Shown here piece after piece: positions 9,037 through 18,257 of a stretch of 64,000 nt of DNA (positions within the stretch are counted from its first letter, which is position 1; each line of letters opens with the position of its first letter). Below the pieces are notes generated by a model. It had not been told where the DNA came from and did no database searches. It worked only from the letters and a program-made list of their open reading frames with translations. Source of the stretch: Myroides odoratimimus. Its GTDB lineage: Bacteria; Bacteroidota; Bacteroidia; Flavobacteriales; Flavobacteriaceae. The stretch is taken from assembly GCF_001485415.1 (NCBI RefSeq), contig NZ_BCMQ01000002.1, positions 1 to 64,000 on the forward strand, written 5' to 3'. The translations under genes and the position numbers were made by a program.

Positions 9037-9801
9037 ATGAAGATAATCTCGTATAACGTAAATGGAATACGTGCTGCTATAAACAAAGGATTTATAGAAT
9101 GGATTCAAGAAGAGAATCCAGACATTATATGTCTACAAGAAATAAAAGCAAAAGAAGATCAAATACCTGTAGCGGATATACTAGCTGCCGGATATCCATA
9201 CCAATACTATTATTCTGCTCAGAAAGCTGGTTATAGTGGAGTAGCTATCTTGTGCAAACAAGAACCTAAGAACGTAGTATTCGGAACAGGTATAGACTAT
9301 ATGGACTTCGAAGGTAGAAACTTAAGAGTAGATTATGACGATATCTCTGTGATGTCTCTATACCTACCTTCTGCTTCTAATATAGAGCGACTAGACTTTA
9401 AATATCAGTATATGGATGACTTCTTCAACTATATCGATAACCTAAAGAAAGAGATTCCAAACCTAGTGATCTGTGGAGACTATAATATCTGTCACCAAGC
9501 TATCGATATCCATGACCCTGTGCGCAATGCTAAAGTATCAGGTTTCTTGCCAGAAGAACGTGCATGGTTAGACAAGTTTATCAACAATGGGTTTATAGAC
9601 AGCTTCCGTATGTTCAACCAAGAGCCACATAACTACAGCTGGTGGACATACAGAGCGAATGCTCGTAATAATAATAAAGGGTGGAGAATAGACTATCACT
9701 TAGTGACAGAGAATATGAGAAGCAAGATAAAACACGCGACTATACTACCTGATGTAAAGCACTCTGATCACTGCCCAATACTCGTAGAGATAGACGCATA
9801 A
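9037..9801 (+). CDS. xth: Exodeoxyribonuclease III (AP endonuclease)
   Basis: Mg2+-dependent exonuclease/AP endonuclease of the EEP fold, acting in base excision repair. The protein has 254 residues, close to the usual ExoIII length. It shows the N-terminal YNVNGIRAA block, the metal-binding Glu in CLQEIKA (Glu35), the catalytic GDYNICHQAIDIHDP block, and the C-terminal His in KHSDHCPI. The ompA-like gene begins 31 nt downstream and may be co-transcribed. Confidence 0.96.
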   Translation: MKIISYNVNGIRAAINKGFIEWIQEENPDIICLQEIKAKEDQIPVADILAAGYPYQYYYSAQKAGYSGVAILCKQEPKNVVFGTGIDYMDFEGRNLRVDYDDISVMSLYLPSASNIERLDFKYQYMDDFFNYIDNLKKEIPNLVICGDYNICHQAIDIHDPVRNAKVSGFLPEERAWLDKFINNGFIDSFRMFNQEPHNYSWWTYRANARNNNKGWRIDYHLVTENMRSKIKHATILPDVKHSDHCPILVEIDA

Positions 9802-9832
9802 CCCCTATTTTCCCCTCATAAAACAACAAACT

Positions 9833-10738
9833 ATGTCAATTAAAAAGATTAGCCTAGGCTTATTAGCGCTTACCATGTTATCATCATGTGTGACACGCAA
9901 GTTATACAATGAACTAGATCAACAGTACAAAGATGCATTAGCCGAAAACGAACAACTAAGTAGTGAATTAGACCTGATGAATAGTTCTAATACAGACTTA
10001 GAAAATATCAAAAGACAACTAGCTGCTCAGTTAAAAGAACTTCAACAAGAGAGAAGTAATCTTAATGCTGAGATAGCCGCTGCACAGAACAAACTAAGAG
10101 ATCTAGAGAAGTCTTATAACAACTTAGAACAACACAGTGCTGAGACACTAAAAGCAGAAGCTGCTAGACTAGCTAAAGCCAAAACGGAACTAGAAGAGAA
10201 ATCAAGACGTGTAGCTGAGCTAGAGAGTATCTTAGCGGCTAATGATAAGCAGATGCGTACCCTAAAAGACAACTTATCTAATGCCCTAAACGCATTCGAA
10301 GGAAGAGGACTGACCATCGAACAAAAAAATGGACGTGTCTATGTCTCTATGGAAAACAAATTGTTGTTTAAATCTGGTAGTTGGACGATCAGTGATGAAG
10401 GAAAAGAGGCAGTAGTAGAGCTAGGCAAGGTATTAGCTGACAACCCCGATATCACAGTACTGATAGAAGGACATACAGATAATGATAAGATATTAGGTAA
10501 TCTAGGAGATGGAGTGAAGACCAATTGGGACTTATCTACTAAACGATCTCTAACTATCGTGTCTATTCTAGAGCAAACGCCTCAGATAGATAAGAGAAAT
10601 CTTACAGCTGCAGGTAGAAGTGAATATGCTCCGCTAGCAAGTAACACCACTGCTGAAGGCAAAGCGAAGAACAGACGTATAGAAGTTATCCTAACTCCTA
10701 ATCTGGATAAAATCAACTCTATGCTGAATCAATTATAG
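9833..10738 (+). CDS. OmpA-family lipoprotein with coiled coil
   Basis: A 301-residue envelope protein. The N-terminus is a lipoprotein signal peptide with the lipobox ending at Cys19 (TMLSSC). A long Glu/Lys/Leu-rich coiled coil follows (about 25-150). A C-terminal OmpA domain (about 175-290) contains VLIEGHTDN and the TKRSLTIVSIL and GRSEYAPLASN blocks that bind peptidoglycan. It likely tethers the outer membrane to the cell wall. The coiled-coil spacer makes it look like a Pal-type or YiaD-type protein rather than a beta-barrel OmpA. Confidence 0.92.
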   Translation: MSIKKISLGLLALTMLSSCVTRKLYNELDQQYKDALAENEQLSSELDLMNSSNTDLENIKRQLAAQLKELQQERSNLNAEIAAAQNKLRDLEKSYNNLEQHSAETLKAEAARLAKAKTELEEKSRRVAELESILAANDKQMRTLKDNLSNALNAFEGRGLTIEQKNGRVYVSMENKLLFKSGSWTISDEGKEAVVELGKVLADNPDITVLIEGHTDNDKILGNLGDGVKTNWDLSTKRSLTIVSILEQTPQIDKRNLTAAGRSEYAPLASNTTAEGKAKNRRIEVILTPNLDKINSMLNQL

Positions 10739-10766
10739 CATTAAAAGAAAATATAAAATAACCTAT

Positions 10767-10800
10767 AAAAGGCGAGATGTTAAACATTTCGCCTTTTTTT
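10767..10800 (+). terminator. Terminator of the xth-ompA unit
   Basis: AAAAGGCGAGATGT (10767-10780) pairs with ACATTTCGCCTTTT (10784-10797), 14 bp with one G-T pair and a 3-nt loop, followed by T-rich sequence. Confidence 0.85.
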
Positions 10801-10975
10801 ACATCGTGACAATACACTCACTTCAGATTCACCTGTTTTTTCAACAGTTTATACTTTTCTTAAGTGATTTCTCTAAAAAATTAATTACTTTTCACACACA
10901 TTAGCAGTACTCATTTGTATTTGTCTGCTATAATGCTTATATTAAAAGAGCTATAAATATAAAAGCCATAATTAC

Positions 10976-12319
10976 ATGATGATTAATAACTATCTAGTTA
11001 CTAATATTAACTCTATTATCAATACAGAAGATTTCAACGGACTATATCAGTGGTTCTATAACCTGCTAGACTTCTTAAATCTATCAGAATATGCTACCCA
11101 TGTAGTGACAGCTATTCTATTACTAACGTCATTTACAATCTGTATGTTCATTTTAGATTATATTCTAAAGAACTTTTTTATTGTCTTAGTAAAGACTTTT
11201 AGTTCTAAGACTAAAACGACGTTCGATGACTTATTAGTAGAAAATAAATTCTTTCACAATGTCACACACTTAATTCCGATTGCCTTAGCGAAGATCTTAT
11301 TTCCGATTTTCTTTTTAGGCTTTCCGAACCTAACGAAGTTTGTGATGTCCTTGACGGATATCTTAGTCACAGTGGCTCTGACCTTAGTGATTAGATCTAC
11401 TATACGCAGTATCCGAGATTACCTAAAGAGCAAGCCACGTCTAGCAGACAAACCATTAGATAGCTACGCACAGGTATCTAGCATACTAGTCTATTTCTTC
11501 TCTGGGATTATTATATTCTCTATCATCACAGGTACAGACCCTATCAAATTCTTAATCTCATTAGGAGCAGCCTCAGCCATTCTTATACTAGTGTTTAAAG
11601 ATACCATTATGGGATTCGTAGCGAGTATTCAAGTTTCTTCTAATGATATGGTACGCGTAGGAGACTGGATAGAGATGGCGAAGTATGGTGCAGATGGTAC
11701 AGTACTAGAGATGAACCTAAGTACGGTGAAGGTGCAGAACTTTGACAAGACAATCACCACCATACCGACTCACCTTCTAATCAGTGACTCGTTTAAAAAC
11801 TATAGAGGAATGCAGACTTCTGGAGGTAGAAGAATAAAGAGAAGTATCAATATTAAAATCTCTTCTATTCGCTATCTAGAGAAGGATGAAATAGAACTAC
11901 TTAAAAAGATACAACTATTAGCTCCGTATATAGAAGAACGCCAAAAAGAAATAGAAGAATACAATGAGAGAACACAAGCTGATCAATCTATGCCTATCAA
12001 TGGTCGTAGAATAACAAATATAGGAATGTTCAGAGCGTATGTAACGAGATACATACAGCAGAACCCTAATATTCACAAAGAATATCCTCTGATGGTAAGG
12101 CATCTACAGCCTACAGAGCACGGGCTACCGATAGAGATATACACCTTCACGAATACCACTGTATGGGCAGTATATGAAAATATCATGGCAGATATATTCG
12201 ACCACGTATTAGCCGCTGTAGATTATTTCCACCTAGATGTATTCGAGTTGCCTTCTTCTGATGACGTAAGACATTTCATACAGAACAGCACGACTAATCA
12301 TGATTCGTTTGGTAATTAA
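10976..12319 (+). CDS. Mechanosensitive ion channel family protein (MscS superfamily)
   Basis: A 447-residue inner-membrane channel that opens under membrane tension to release osmolytes. There are about five N-terminal hydrophobic segments (about 45-210). The MscS core follows: the pore-lining glycine/alanine-rich helix (SLGAASAILILVFKDTIMGFVASI, about 193-216) and the beta domain (VRVGDWIEM, DGTVLEMNLSTVKVQNFD). The cytoplasmic part is larger than in small MscS and carries a charged insertion (about 310-340). Length and layout resemble E. coli YbdG/YnaI. The 237 bases before it hold the ompA terminator; I could not fix a promoter. Confidence 0.92.
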   Translation: MMINNYLVTNINSIINTEDFNGLYQWFYNLLDFLNLSEYATHVVTAILLLTSFTICMFILDYILKNFFIVLVKTFSSKTKTTFDDLLVENKFFHNVTHLIPIALAKILFPIFFLGFPNLTKFVMSLTDILVTVALTLVIRSTIRSIRDYLKSKPRLADKPLDSYAQVSSILVYFFSGIIIFSIITGTDPIKFLISLGAASAILILVFKDTIMGFVASIQVSSNDMVRVGDWIEMAKYGADGTVLEMNLSTVKVQNFDKTITTIPTHLLISDSFKNYRGMQTSGGRRIKRSINIKISSIRYLEKDEIELLKKIQLLAPYIEERQKEIEEYNERTQADQSMPINGRRITNIGMFRAYVTRYIQQNPNIHKEYPLMVRHLQPTEHGLPIEIYTFTNTTVWAVYENIMADIFDHVLAAVDYFHLDVFELPSSDDVRHFIQNSTTNHDSFGN

Positions 12320-12411
12320 GGATACTTATTACCATGATTATAACAGGTCGCTATAGCCTGTCTTCTCTTAGACATGAAAGAAAGACTATAATATAGCAAA
12401 CTACATACGAT

Positions 12412-12446
12412 GAACACGGTCATGGAGATACTCTATGACCGTGTTC
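12412..12446. terminator. Terminator between convergent mscS-like gene and xseB
   Basis: GAACACGGTCAT (12412-12423) and ATGACCGTGTTC (12435-12446) form a 12-bp stem with an 11-nt loop. Moderately T-rich sequence follows on the plus side. Confidence 0.7.
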
Positions 12447-12451
12447 TTATT

Positions 12452-12646
12452 TTATAGTCCTAGCTTCTCTATAATACCTTCTACTTGTTGTTCTGTAGAG
12501 GTCAATTTCTCTTTACAGAACACTATTAGTTTAGATGCGCGCTCTACTTTACTCGCTAATTCGTCTACTGTGACTTCATCATTCTTTAAATCATTCAGAA
12601 TTGCTTCTAATTCTAAAGCGGCTTTTTCATAAGTAAGTTGTTCCAT
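12452..12646 (-). CDS. xseB: Exodeoxyribonuclease VII small subunit
   Basis: The 64-residue small subunit of ExoVII, the single-strand-specific nuclease that degrades DNA to oligonucleotides and works in mismatch and damage repair. The sequence matches the family: ALELEAILNDLKND followed by LASKVERASKLIVFCKEKL, two helices that bind the XseA coiled coil. Its start lies 34 nt inside the end of xseA in another frame, so translation is probably coupled. Confidence 0.93.
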   Translation of the reverse strand: MEQLTYEKAALELEAILNDLKNDEVTVDELASKVERASKLIVFCKEKLTSTEQQVEGIIEKLGL

Positions 12647-14133
12647 TGCTTCACTTCTTTTATTTCTGCTAATATAATTCTATACTTCTTATTATAGATC
12701 GCTATCTCTAGCTCATCTCCTATATTTAATTCTTGGTGTTCATTCAACAGTTGTCCATTGTGCATCACAATCGCAAACCCTTTCCTTAGAATAGAACTCA
12801 GGTCATACGCTGTCGTAATCTCTTCGAAGGTAACTAATCGTACACGTTCTTTCTTCAACTGTCCTTTTGCTTGATAGACTAGTTTCTCTAGCGAAGTATT
12901 CAGTTGTTGTTGATGTACATCGATACACTGTTGCGCCAAATATGCTACTAGTTTTGTTTTCTCTTTTAACGCCTGAGTCTCTTTACCCGTTATACGTTGA
13001 GATCGATAGGAGATAGACTGCGTAGCACTCTCTATAAACGACTCTTCTGTATGTAGACGTTTTCTTACTTCTGTTATCAGTCTATTAGACAATGTATCTA
13101 GTTCTTGCTTTTTTTGTTTGGCTTGTGCCACTCCATATAACCTTATCTCCTTCTCTGCCACTTCTAGCTTATGCTGTTCTACAGTGATACACTGTTTATA
13201 AGACTGCATAATGCCATCATACATCCTACTGATATCCGTATAGAACAGAGCAGTCCGCTCCACGATATAAGCCGCTACAGCACTCGGCGTTTTAAAATAG
13301 CGATTAGCCACAAAGTCAGCTAACGAACTATCAGTCTCATGCCCTATCCCAGTAAATACTGGTGTATGACTTGTGGCTAGCGTCACCGCTAACTCGTAGT
13401 GATTAAACACATCTAAGTCTAGCGCCGATCCTCCCCCTCTAATCAGCACGATCACATCATACGCATCTGACTCTATCTCACTCAGTGCCTCTTGTATAGA
13501 CGCTACAGCCCCATCACCCTGCACTTGACAGTCATAATGATCTAGATGATAGACGAAGTTATACTCGTTCTCCTCTAGTTGTTTTATAAAATCGGCATGC
13601 CCCGCTGTCCCTTTAGAACTTACTAAGGCTATGCGTTGAAGCACAGCAGGTAGATACAGTTCTTTATTCTTCTGATGATATCCCCGCTCTACTAGCTTTC
13701 TTAGATTTTCCTGCTTTATGCGTTCTACTTCTCCTAATGAGTATGACAAGTCTATCCGATGTATATTAATAGACATCCCGTATAGATTACTAAACGTGAC
13801 TTCGCAATAGCACATGATCTCAGCCCCATTCTTCAGTATCTCATTCGCATTCTCCCCTAAAGTTTTTTTAATCACATAGGCATTAGATTGCCAGATATTC
13901 GCACGACACTTAGCTAATACTACTCCATCTTTGTGCTCTACGAGTTCTAGATAGAGATGTCCCTTTCGGTCTTCTTTTAGTTGACCTATCTCTGCCCTTA
14001 ACCAAAAGTAGTTATTCGATATAGCCTTATCTACTATATCCTTCACTCTATAGAGGATAGTGCTCAGTCGATAATACTTATTGTCTATATACATCTGTTT
14101 AAAATCTAGAAACTCTTTAGACCAAAAATACAA
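12613..14133 (-). CDS. xseA: Exodeoxyribonuclease VII large subunit
   Basis: The catalytic subunit of ExoVII, up to 506 residues. The N-terminal OB-fold nucleic-acid domain (about 20-125, LSTILYRVKDIVDKAI, FWLRAEIGQLKEDRKGHLYLEL) is followed by the Exonuc_VII_L catalytic domain with VLIRGGGSALDLDVFN and FTGIGHETDSSLADFVANRYFKTPSAVA, then a long coiled coil for XseB. The open frame allows a start at 14133. The ATG at residue 14 (14094) is equally likely and places the protein nearer the family start. Residues 1-13 may therefore not be translated. Confidence 0.94.
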   Translation of the reverse strand: MYFWSKEFLDFKQMYIDNKYYRLSTILYRVKDIVDKAISNNYFWLRAEIGQLKEDRKGHLYLELVEHKDGVVLAKCRANIWQSNAYVIKKTLGENANEILKNGAEIMCYCEVTFSNLYGMSINIHRIDLSYSLGEVERIKQENLRKLVERGYHQKNKELYLPAVLQRIALVSSKGTAGHADFIKQLEENEYNFVYHLDHYDCQVQGDGAVASIQEALSEIESDAYDVIVLIRGGGSALDLDVFNHYELAVTLATSHTPVFTGIGHETDSSLADFVANRYFKTPSAVAAYIVERTALFYTDISRMYDGIMQSYKQCITVEQHKLEVAEKEIRLYGVAQAKQKKQELDTLSNRLITEVRKRLHTEESFIESATQSISYRSQRITGKETQALKEKTKLVAYLAQQCIDVHQQQLNTSLEKLVYQAKGQLKKERVRLVTFEEITTAYDLSSILRKGFAIVMHNGQLLNEHQELNIGDELEIAIYNKKYRIILAEIKEVKQWNNLLMKKPL

Positions 14134-14199
14134 TCTTTATTAAGATATCTAAACGAAATCTATGGTCATCGCTTCTCATTATTATATTTATGAATAGCA

Positions 14200-14207
14200 C
14201 AAAAATA
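14200..14207 (-). promoter_or_regulatory. Candidate -7 promoter element of xseAB
   Basis: The minus strand reads TATTTTTG, matching TAnnTTTG, 67 nt before the longer start and 106 nt before the shorter one. The distance is greater than for other promoters here, so this is tentative. Confidence 0.3.
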
Positions 14208-14325
14208 GCTCCGAAATAAGTCTAAAACGTCCTATCGATCAGAATTGCTATAATTTATAACAGCTCCTTTCTTACATCTCCTTATTTCAGCAGGATTATC
14301 ACTTCATTCTTTGAGTCTAGTCCTT

Positions 14326-14431
14326 GTGATCATTATTTGCTAGGCTATTGATCGGTAAGTGGTCGGCTATTTTATAGTACTTTTTAGCCGACCACATGCC
14401 CATCATATGCCGACCACAAGCCGACCACCCC
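14326..14431. repeat. Dispersed intergenic repeat with four 11-bp units, copy A
   Basis: Four head-to-tail 11-mers run from 14387 to 14430: GCCGACCACAT, GCCCATCATAT, GCCGACCACAA, GCCGACCACCC. Upstream, GTGGTCGGCTA (14359-14369) is the exact reverse complement of TAGCCGACCAC (14385-14395), giving an 11-bp hairpin with a 15-nt loop. A homologous block with the same unit order lies at 38320-38425. This is the main content of the 400-bp xseA-dut spacer. It has no open frame and resembles no insertion sequence I know. Confidence 0.8.
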
Positions 14432-14505
14432 TATAAAAACATAAAAAACACAATATCACACTCATACTTAATCGCATAATGTTCTTTTAATCAGTATAAC
14501 TTTTT

Positions 14506-14513
14506 TATCTTTG
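14506..14513 (+). promoter_or_regulatory. Candidate -7 promoter element of dut
   Basis: TATCTTTG matches TAnnTTTG and ends 20 nt before the dut ATG, the commonest spacing in this window. Confidence 0.55.
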
Positions 14514-14533
14514 TTAACCATTAAAAAATAAAT

Positions 14534-14971
14534 ATGACTACCGTAAAAATCATCAATAAATCTAAACATTCATTGCCGAATTATGAGACGAATCAGTCTG
14601 CAGGTATGGATCTTAGAGCGAACTTAGAAGAACCTATCACACTAAACTCTCTAGAGAGAGCCATCGTACCTACAGGTCTATTTATAGAACTACCTGAGGG
14701 ATACGAAGCACAGATCAGACCTAGAAGTGGATTAGCTGCAAAAAGAGGAATCACTTTACTAAATAGCCCTGGTACTATTGATGCTGATTATAGAGGTGAA
14801 ATAGGTATTATCTTAGTCAATCTGTCAAAAGAACCTTTCGTGATAGAGAACGGGGAACGCATTGCTCAAATGGTAATCGCTAAATACGAACAAATCCAAT
14901 GGCAGCCTGTAGAGGTACTTACTGATACAGAGAGAGGTGCTGGAGGTTTTGGGAGTACTGGAGTAAAATAG
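14534..14971 (+). CDS. dut: dUTP diphosphatase
   Basis: Hydrolyses dUTP to dUMP and pyrophosphate, preventing uracil incorporation and feeding dTMP synthesis. The 145-residue protein shows all five trimeric dUTPase motifs: [44 protein letters not shown], and the C-terminal [10 protein letters not shown] arm. It is followed after 26 nt by a sugar nucleotidyltransferase gene, probably in one transcript. Confidence 0.97.
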   Translation: MTTVKIINKSKHSLPNYETNQSAGMDLRANLEEPITLNSLERAIVPTGLFIELPEGYEAQIRPRSGLAAKRGITLLNSPGTIDADYRGEIGIILVNLSKEPFVIENGERIAQMVIAKYEQIQWQPVEVLTDTERGAGGFGSTGVK

Positions 14972-14997
14972 ATATTGTAATATAAAGATATTAGAAA

Positions 14998-16008
14998 ATG
15001 AAAATTATTGTACCAATGGCTGGTCGTGGGTCTAGACTTCGTCCTCACACATTAACTGTTCCTAAACCATTAATCCCTATCGCTGGGAAACCAATTGTAC
15101 ACCGATTAGTAGAAGACATCGCTAAAGTTCTTAACGATACGATAGATGAGATTGCATTTATCATCCACGAGAGCTTTGGGAAAAAAGTAGAAGAAGACTT
15201 AATCGCTATCGCTGCTAAACTAGGAGCGAAAGGGACAATCTGCTATCAAAACGAAGCTCTAGGAACTGCTCATGCTATCCTATGTGCTAAAGAAGCTATG
15301 CAAGGACCTATCGTGGTAGCGTACGCAGATACGTTATTCCGCGCTGACTTTAACCTAGAGAAAGATGCTGACAGCGTTATCTGGGTAAAACAGGTAGAAG
15401 ATCCTAGCGCATTCGGTGTAGTACAACTAAATGATAAAAACGACATCGTAGATTTCGTAGAGAAGCCTAAAGAGTTTGTCTCTGATCTAGCGATCATCGG
15501 TATCTACTACTTTAAAAGTGGTGAAACGTTGCGCAAAGAATTAGAGTACTTACTAGATAATAATATTATCAAAGGAGGCGAATACCAACTAACAGACGCT
15601 CTAGAGAATATGAAGCAAAAAGGAATGCGCTTCGTACCTGGTCAGGTAGATGAGTGGATGGACTGCGGTAATAAAAATGTAACTGTAGATACGAATAATA
15701 GAATGCTAGGTTTCTTAGAACAAGGGAACGCTAACTATGTATCTAGTAATGTAGTGCTAGAGAACAGTACGATCATCCGTCCATGTTATATCGGAGAAAA
15801 TGTAGTATTAGTGAATACGACTGTAGGACCTAATGTATCTCTAGGAGACAACTGTAAAGTAGAAAATGCTACCATCAAAAACAGTCTTATCCAAACAAAC
15901 TCTACGATCAAAAATGCAAATCTAGATAATGCTATGGTGGGTAACCATGCTACTTATGACGGTAAGCATACGAGTATCAGTATCGGAGACTACTCTGTAC
16001 TAGACTAA
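14998..16008 (+). CDS. Sugar-phosphate nucleotidyltransferase with left-handed beta-helix
   Basis: A 336-residue cytosolic enzyme. The N-terminal nucleotidyltransferase domain has the signature MKIIVPMAGRGSRLRP and PKPLIPIAGKPIVH, then GTAHAI and the metal-binding YADT. The last 90 residues are hexapeptide repeats of a left-handed beta-helix (for example STIIRPCYIGENVVL). The family activates sugar-1-phosphates with UTP or dTTP, or GTP, for envelope glycan synthesis. The exact sugar and base cannot be read from the sequence; glucose-1-phosphate thymidylyltransferase-like is the usual annotation. Co-transcription with dut is likely. Confidence 0.88.
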   Translation: MKIIVPMAGRGSRLRPHTLTVPKPLIPIAGKPIVHRLVEDIAKVLNDTIDEIAFIIHESFGKKVEEDLIAIAAKLGAKGTICYQNEALGTAHAILCAKEAMQGPIVVAYADTLFRADFNLEKDADSVIWVKQVEDPSAFGVVQLNDKNDIVDFVEKPKEFVSDLAIIGIYYFKSGETLRKELEYLLDNNIIKGGEYQLTDALENMKQKGMRFVPGQVDEWMDCGNKNVTVDTNNRMLGFLEQGNANYVSSNVVLENSTIIRPCYIGENVVLVNTTVGPNVSLGDNCKVENATIKNSLIQTNSTIKNANLDNAMVGNHATYDGKHTSISIGDYSVLD

Positions 16009-16102
16009 ATCATGATATAGACGTCGCCTGTATACTCTGTAGATGTATTTTATAGACTACCTCTCTATCAATATTTGATAACAGAACAGGCTCTAAAATA
16101 TT

Positions 16103-16140
16103 AAATCCGTTTTAAACTTTATTTAAAACGGATTTTTTTT
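16103..16140 (+). terminator. Terminator of dut-nucleotidyltransferase unit
   Basis: AAATCCGTTTTAAA (16103-16116) and TTTAAAACGGATTT (16122-16135) form a perfect 14-bp stem with a 5-nt loop, followed by T-rich sequence. Confidence 0.9.
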
Positions 16141-16176
16141 ATCTATCTTGCTACTATAAAATAGTTTTAGACAATT

Positions 16177-16962
16177 ATGAGAAAGATATCCCTACTTATT
16201 ATATGTACTTTATTTCTAGTCGTAGGATGTAAGAAGAAGAACATGGATGGTATACTAGACGAGAGTGAGGCTAGTAATGCTAAAACTGTGCTTACGATTC
16301 TAAACAACCACAATAAACAAATAGTAGACTTCACTACCACTGCTATTCGCTCTTCTGCATCTTATGAGGCAGATAACGAGTCTAAGAAGTTCTCTATGGA
16401 TATCTTTATCGAAAAGGATAAACAGATCTTGCTGAACATTCGCTTTATAGGTATTCCGATAGCGAAGGTATATGTAACTCCAGAAGGAGTGCAGTACTAT
16501 GAGAAGTGGAATAAGGTATTCTTCAAAGGAGACTTCAGTATGCTAAGCCAGTGGCTAGGTACAGACCTTAACTATACTAAGTTTCAGAATCTGCTATTAG
16601 GTCAGGCTCTAGATGCTCAGTCAGGAACTAATAAGTATGAAGCATCTATAGAAGAAGGATTGCACAAAATCAAAGCTAAGGTAGAAGAAGATATTCAATC
16701 TGCTTATTTCTTCGAAGACCAAAATGGATTATTGAAAAAAGAAGAGATATCTCAGGCATCTAGCAATAGAATTGTCACTATTTCGTATCCAGAATATAAA
16801 AAAGTGGGAAAATATACGACTCCTACTGAAATAAATATAGATGCAAGACAAGAAAAAAGCATACATTTGAACATTCGTTATGACAATGTGACTTTTAATG
16901 ATAACTTGAACTTTAATTACAAAGTTCCAGCAGGTTATAAACAAGTCGGAATAAAACAATAA
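16177..16962 (+). CDS. DUF4292 lipoprotein
   Basis: A 261-residue predicted lipoprotein; the signal peptide ends in the lipobox LVVGC (Cys18). The mature part is rich in short beta strands (FSMDIFIEKDKQILLNIRF, GVQYYEKWNKVFFKGDF). It belongs to DUF4292, which is thought to resemble the LolA/LolB lipoprotein-carrier fold, so a role in envelope lipid or lipoprotein handling is possible but unproven. It lies 23 nt before the EnvC-like gene and is probably in the same operon, consistent with an envelope function. Confidence 0.85.
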   Translation: MRKISLLIICTLFLVVGCKKKNMDGILDESEASNAKTVLTILNNHNKQIVDFTTTAIRSSASYEADNESKKFSMDIFIEKDKQILLNIRFIGIPIAKVYVTPEGVQYYEKWNKVFFKGDFSMLSQWLGTDLNYTKFQNLLLGQALDAQSGTNKYEASIEEGLHKIKAKVEEDIQSAYFFEDQNGLLKKEEISQASSNRIVTISYPEYKKVGKYTTPTEINIDARQEKSIHLNIRYDNVTFNDNLNFNYKVPAGYKQVGIKQ

Positions 16963-16985
16963 GATCAACAAGAAGTAATCTACAA

Positions 16986-18242
16986 ATGAGACGAGCGTAT
17001 TTATCCTTATTATTAATATGTACTGTTTTTGCTTACGGGCAAAAGAAAGAAACGCAAGAACAACTGGAGCGTAGAAAGCAGCAAATCTTAGTGGAGATAA
17101 ATATTGTCAAAGATTTACTTAAAAAAGAAAAGACGAAAGAGAGAAATATTCTATTAGAAATAGATGAGAACAACCGTAAGATTAACTTAAATAGACAGTT
17201 AATAAACAATGTTCAAAAACAAATATCTGCAACAAATAGCAATATCTCTAAAACAGAAAAAGAGGTTAATACCCTAGAAGCAGAGTTGGCTAAACTTAGA
17301 AAAGACTATGCTGATCTGGTATTAAAATCATATAAAACAAAGTCTAGCCAAAGTAGACTGATGTTCGTATTATCATCAGATAACTTCCTTCAAGCTTATA
17401 AACGAGTACAGTATATGAAGCAATATGCTGACTATAGAAAATCTCAAGCAGATGAGGTGAAGGCTAAGGCTGAATCTCTAAAAGAGGCACTCGCTAGACT
17501 GAGTATACAAAAAGCAAAACAGCAAAAGCTACTTGCTGAACAACAACAGAACGAAAAGAACTTACAAGAGGATCTAGGAGAACAAAAGAACCTAATGTCT
17601 ATCGTACAAAAAGATCAGCAAAAGTATAACAAACACATCAAGCAAAAGCAAGAGGAGACAAAGGCAATCGATAGAAAAATCAAGCAATTGATCAAAGAAG
17701 CGATTGAAGAAGCGAACCGTATCGCTAGAGAGAAAGCCGCTAAAGAAGGTAAGAAGACGACTAAGTCTACTGCCTCTACTAAGTCTGCTACTGCCTTTGA
17801 GCTTACTCCAGAAGGGAAAATCGTAGCAGATAACTTTAGAGCAAATCAAGGTAAACTACCTTGGCCAGTAGCTAAAGGATATATCTCTCTACCTTATGGA
17901 GATCAGCCTCACCCTGTACAGACTCAGCTGACGATACACAATAGTGGTGTAGAGATCACTACTGAGGCAGGCGCTAGAGCTAGAGCAGTATTCGGAGGGG
18001 ATGTGCTTCAGGTACAGGTATTACCTGGTGGTAATAAAGCTGTCTTAATACAACATGGAGATTATATAACTGTTTATCAAAACTTAGGTGATGTATCTGT
18101 GAAAAAAGGAGATAAAGTAAGTCTAAAACAAGACATCGGGTCTATCAGTACGAATAGTAATGGTCAGACGGTGCTGAAGTTCTTACTGTCTCGAAATACA
18201 GATATCTATAACCCACAAAGTTGGCTGAGCAGAAGTAATTAA
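16986..18242 (+). CDS. EnvC-like murein hydrolase activator (degenerate LytM domain)
   Basis: A 418-residue exported protein: signal peptide (1-18), a long Lys/Glu/Gln-rich coiled coil (about 20-260), a basic linker, and a C-terminal M23/LytM fold (about 300-415). The zinc ligands are lost. The usual His-x3-Asp becomes HNSGVE, and the closing HxH is replaced by LKFLL. Such proteins (EnvC, NlpD) activate amidases during division instead of cutting peptidoglycan, and coiled-coil EnvC types are controlled by FtsEX. That role is inferred. It is co-linear with DUF4292, and nbaC starts 15 nt downstream. Confidence 0.85.
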   Translation: MRRAYLSLLLICTVFAYGQKKETQEQLERRKQQILVEINIVKDLLKKEKTKERNILLEIDENNRKINLNRQLINNVQKQISATNSNISKTEKEVNTLEAELAKLRKDYADLVLKSYKTKSSQSRLMFVLSSDNFLQAYKRVQYMKQYADYRKSQADEVKAKAESLKEALARLSIQKAKQQKLLAEQQQNEKNLQEDLGEQKNLMSIVQKDQQKYNKHIKQKQEETKAIDRKIKQLIKEAIEEANRIAREKAAKEGKKTTKSTASTKSATAFELTPEGKIVADNFRANQGKLPWPVAKGYISLPYGDQPHPVQTQLTIHNSGVEITTEAGARARAVFGGDVLQVQVLPGGNKAVLIQHGDYITVYQNLGDVSVKKGDKVSLKQDIGSISTNSNGQTVLKFLLSRNTDIYNPQSWLSRSN

Positions 18243-18257
18243 TTCATATATCATACT

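Noticed and set aside
14387-14430. CRISPR or tandem satellite reading of the 11-mer array
   Set aside because: Units are contiguous without spacers and too short; the homologous copy elsewhere points to a dispersed element.
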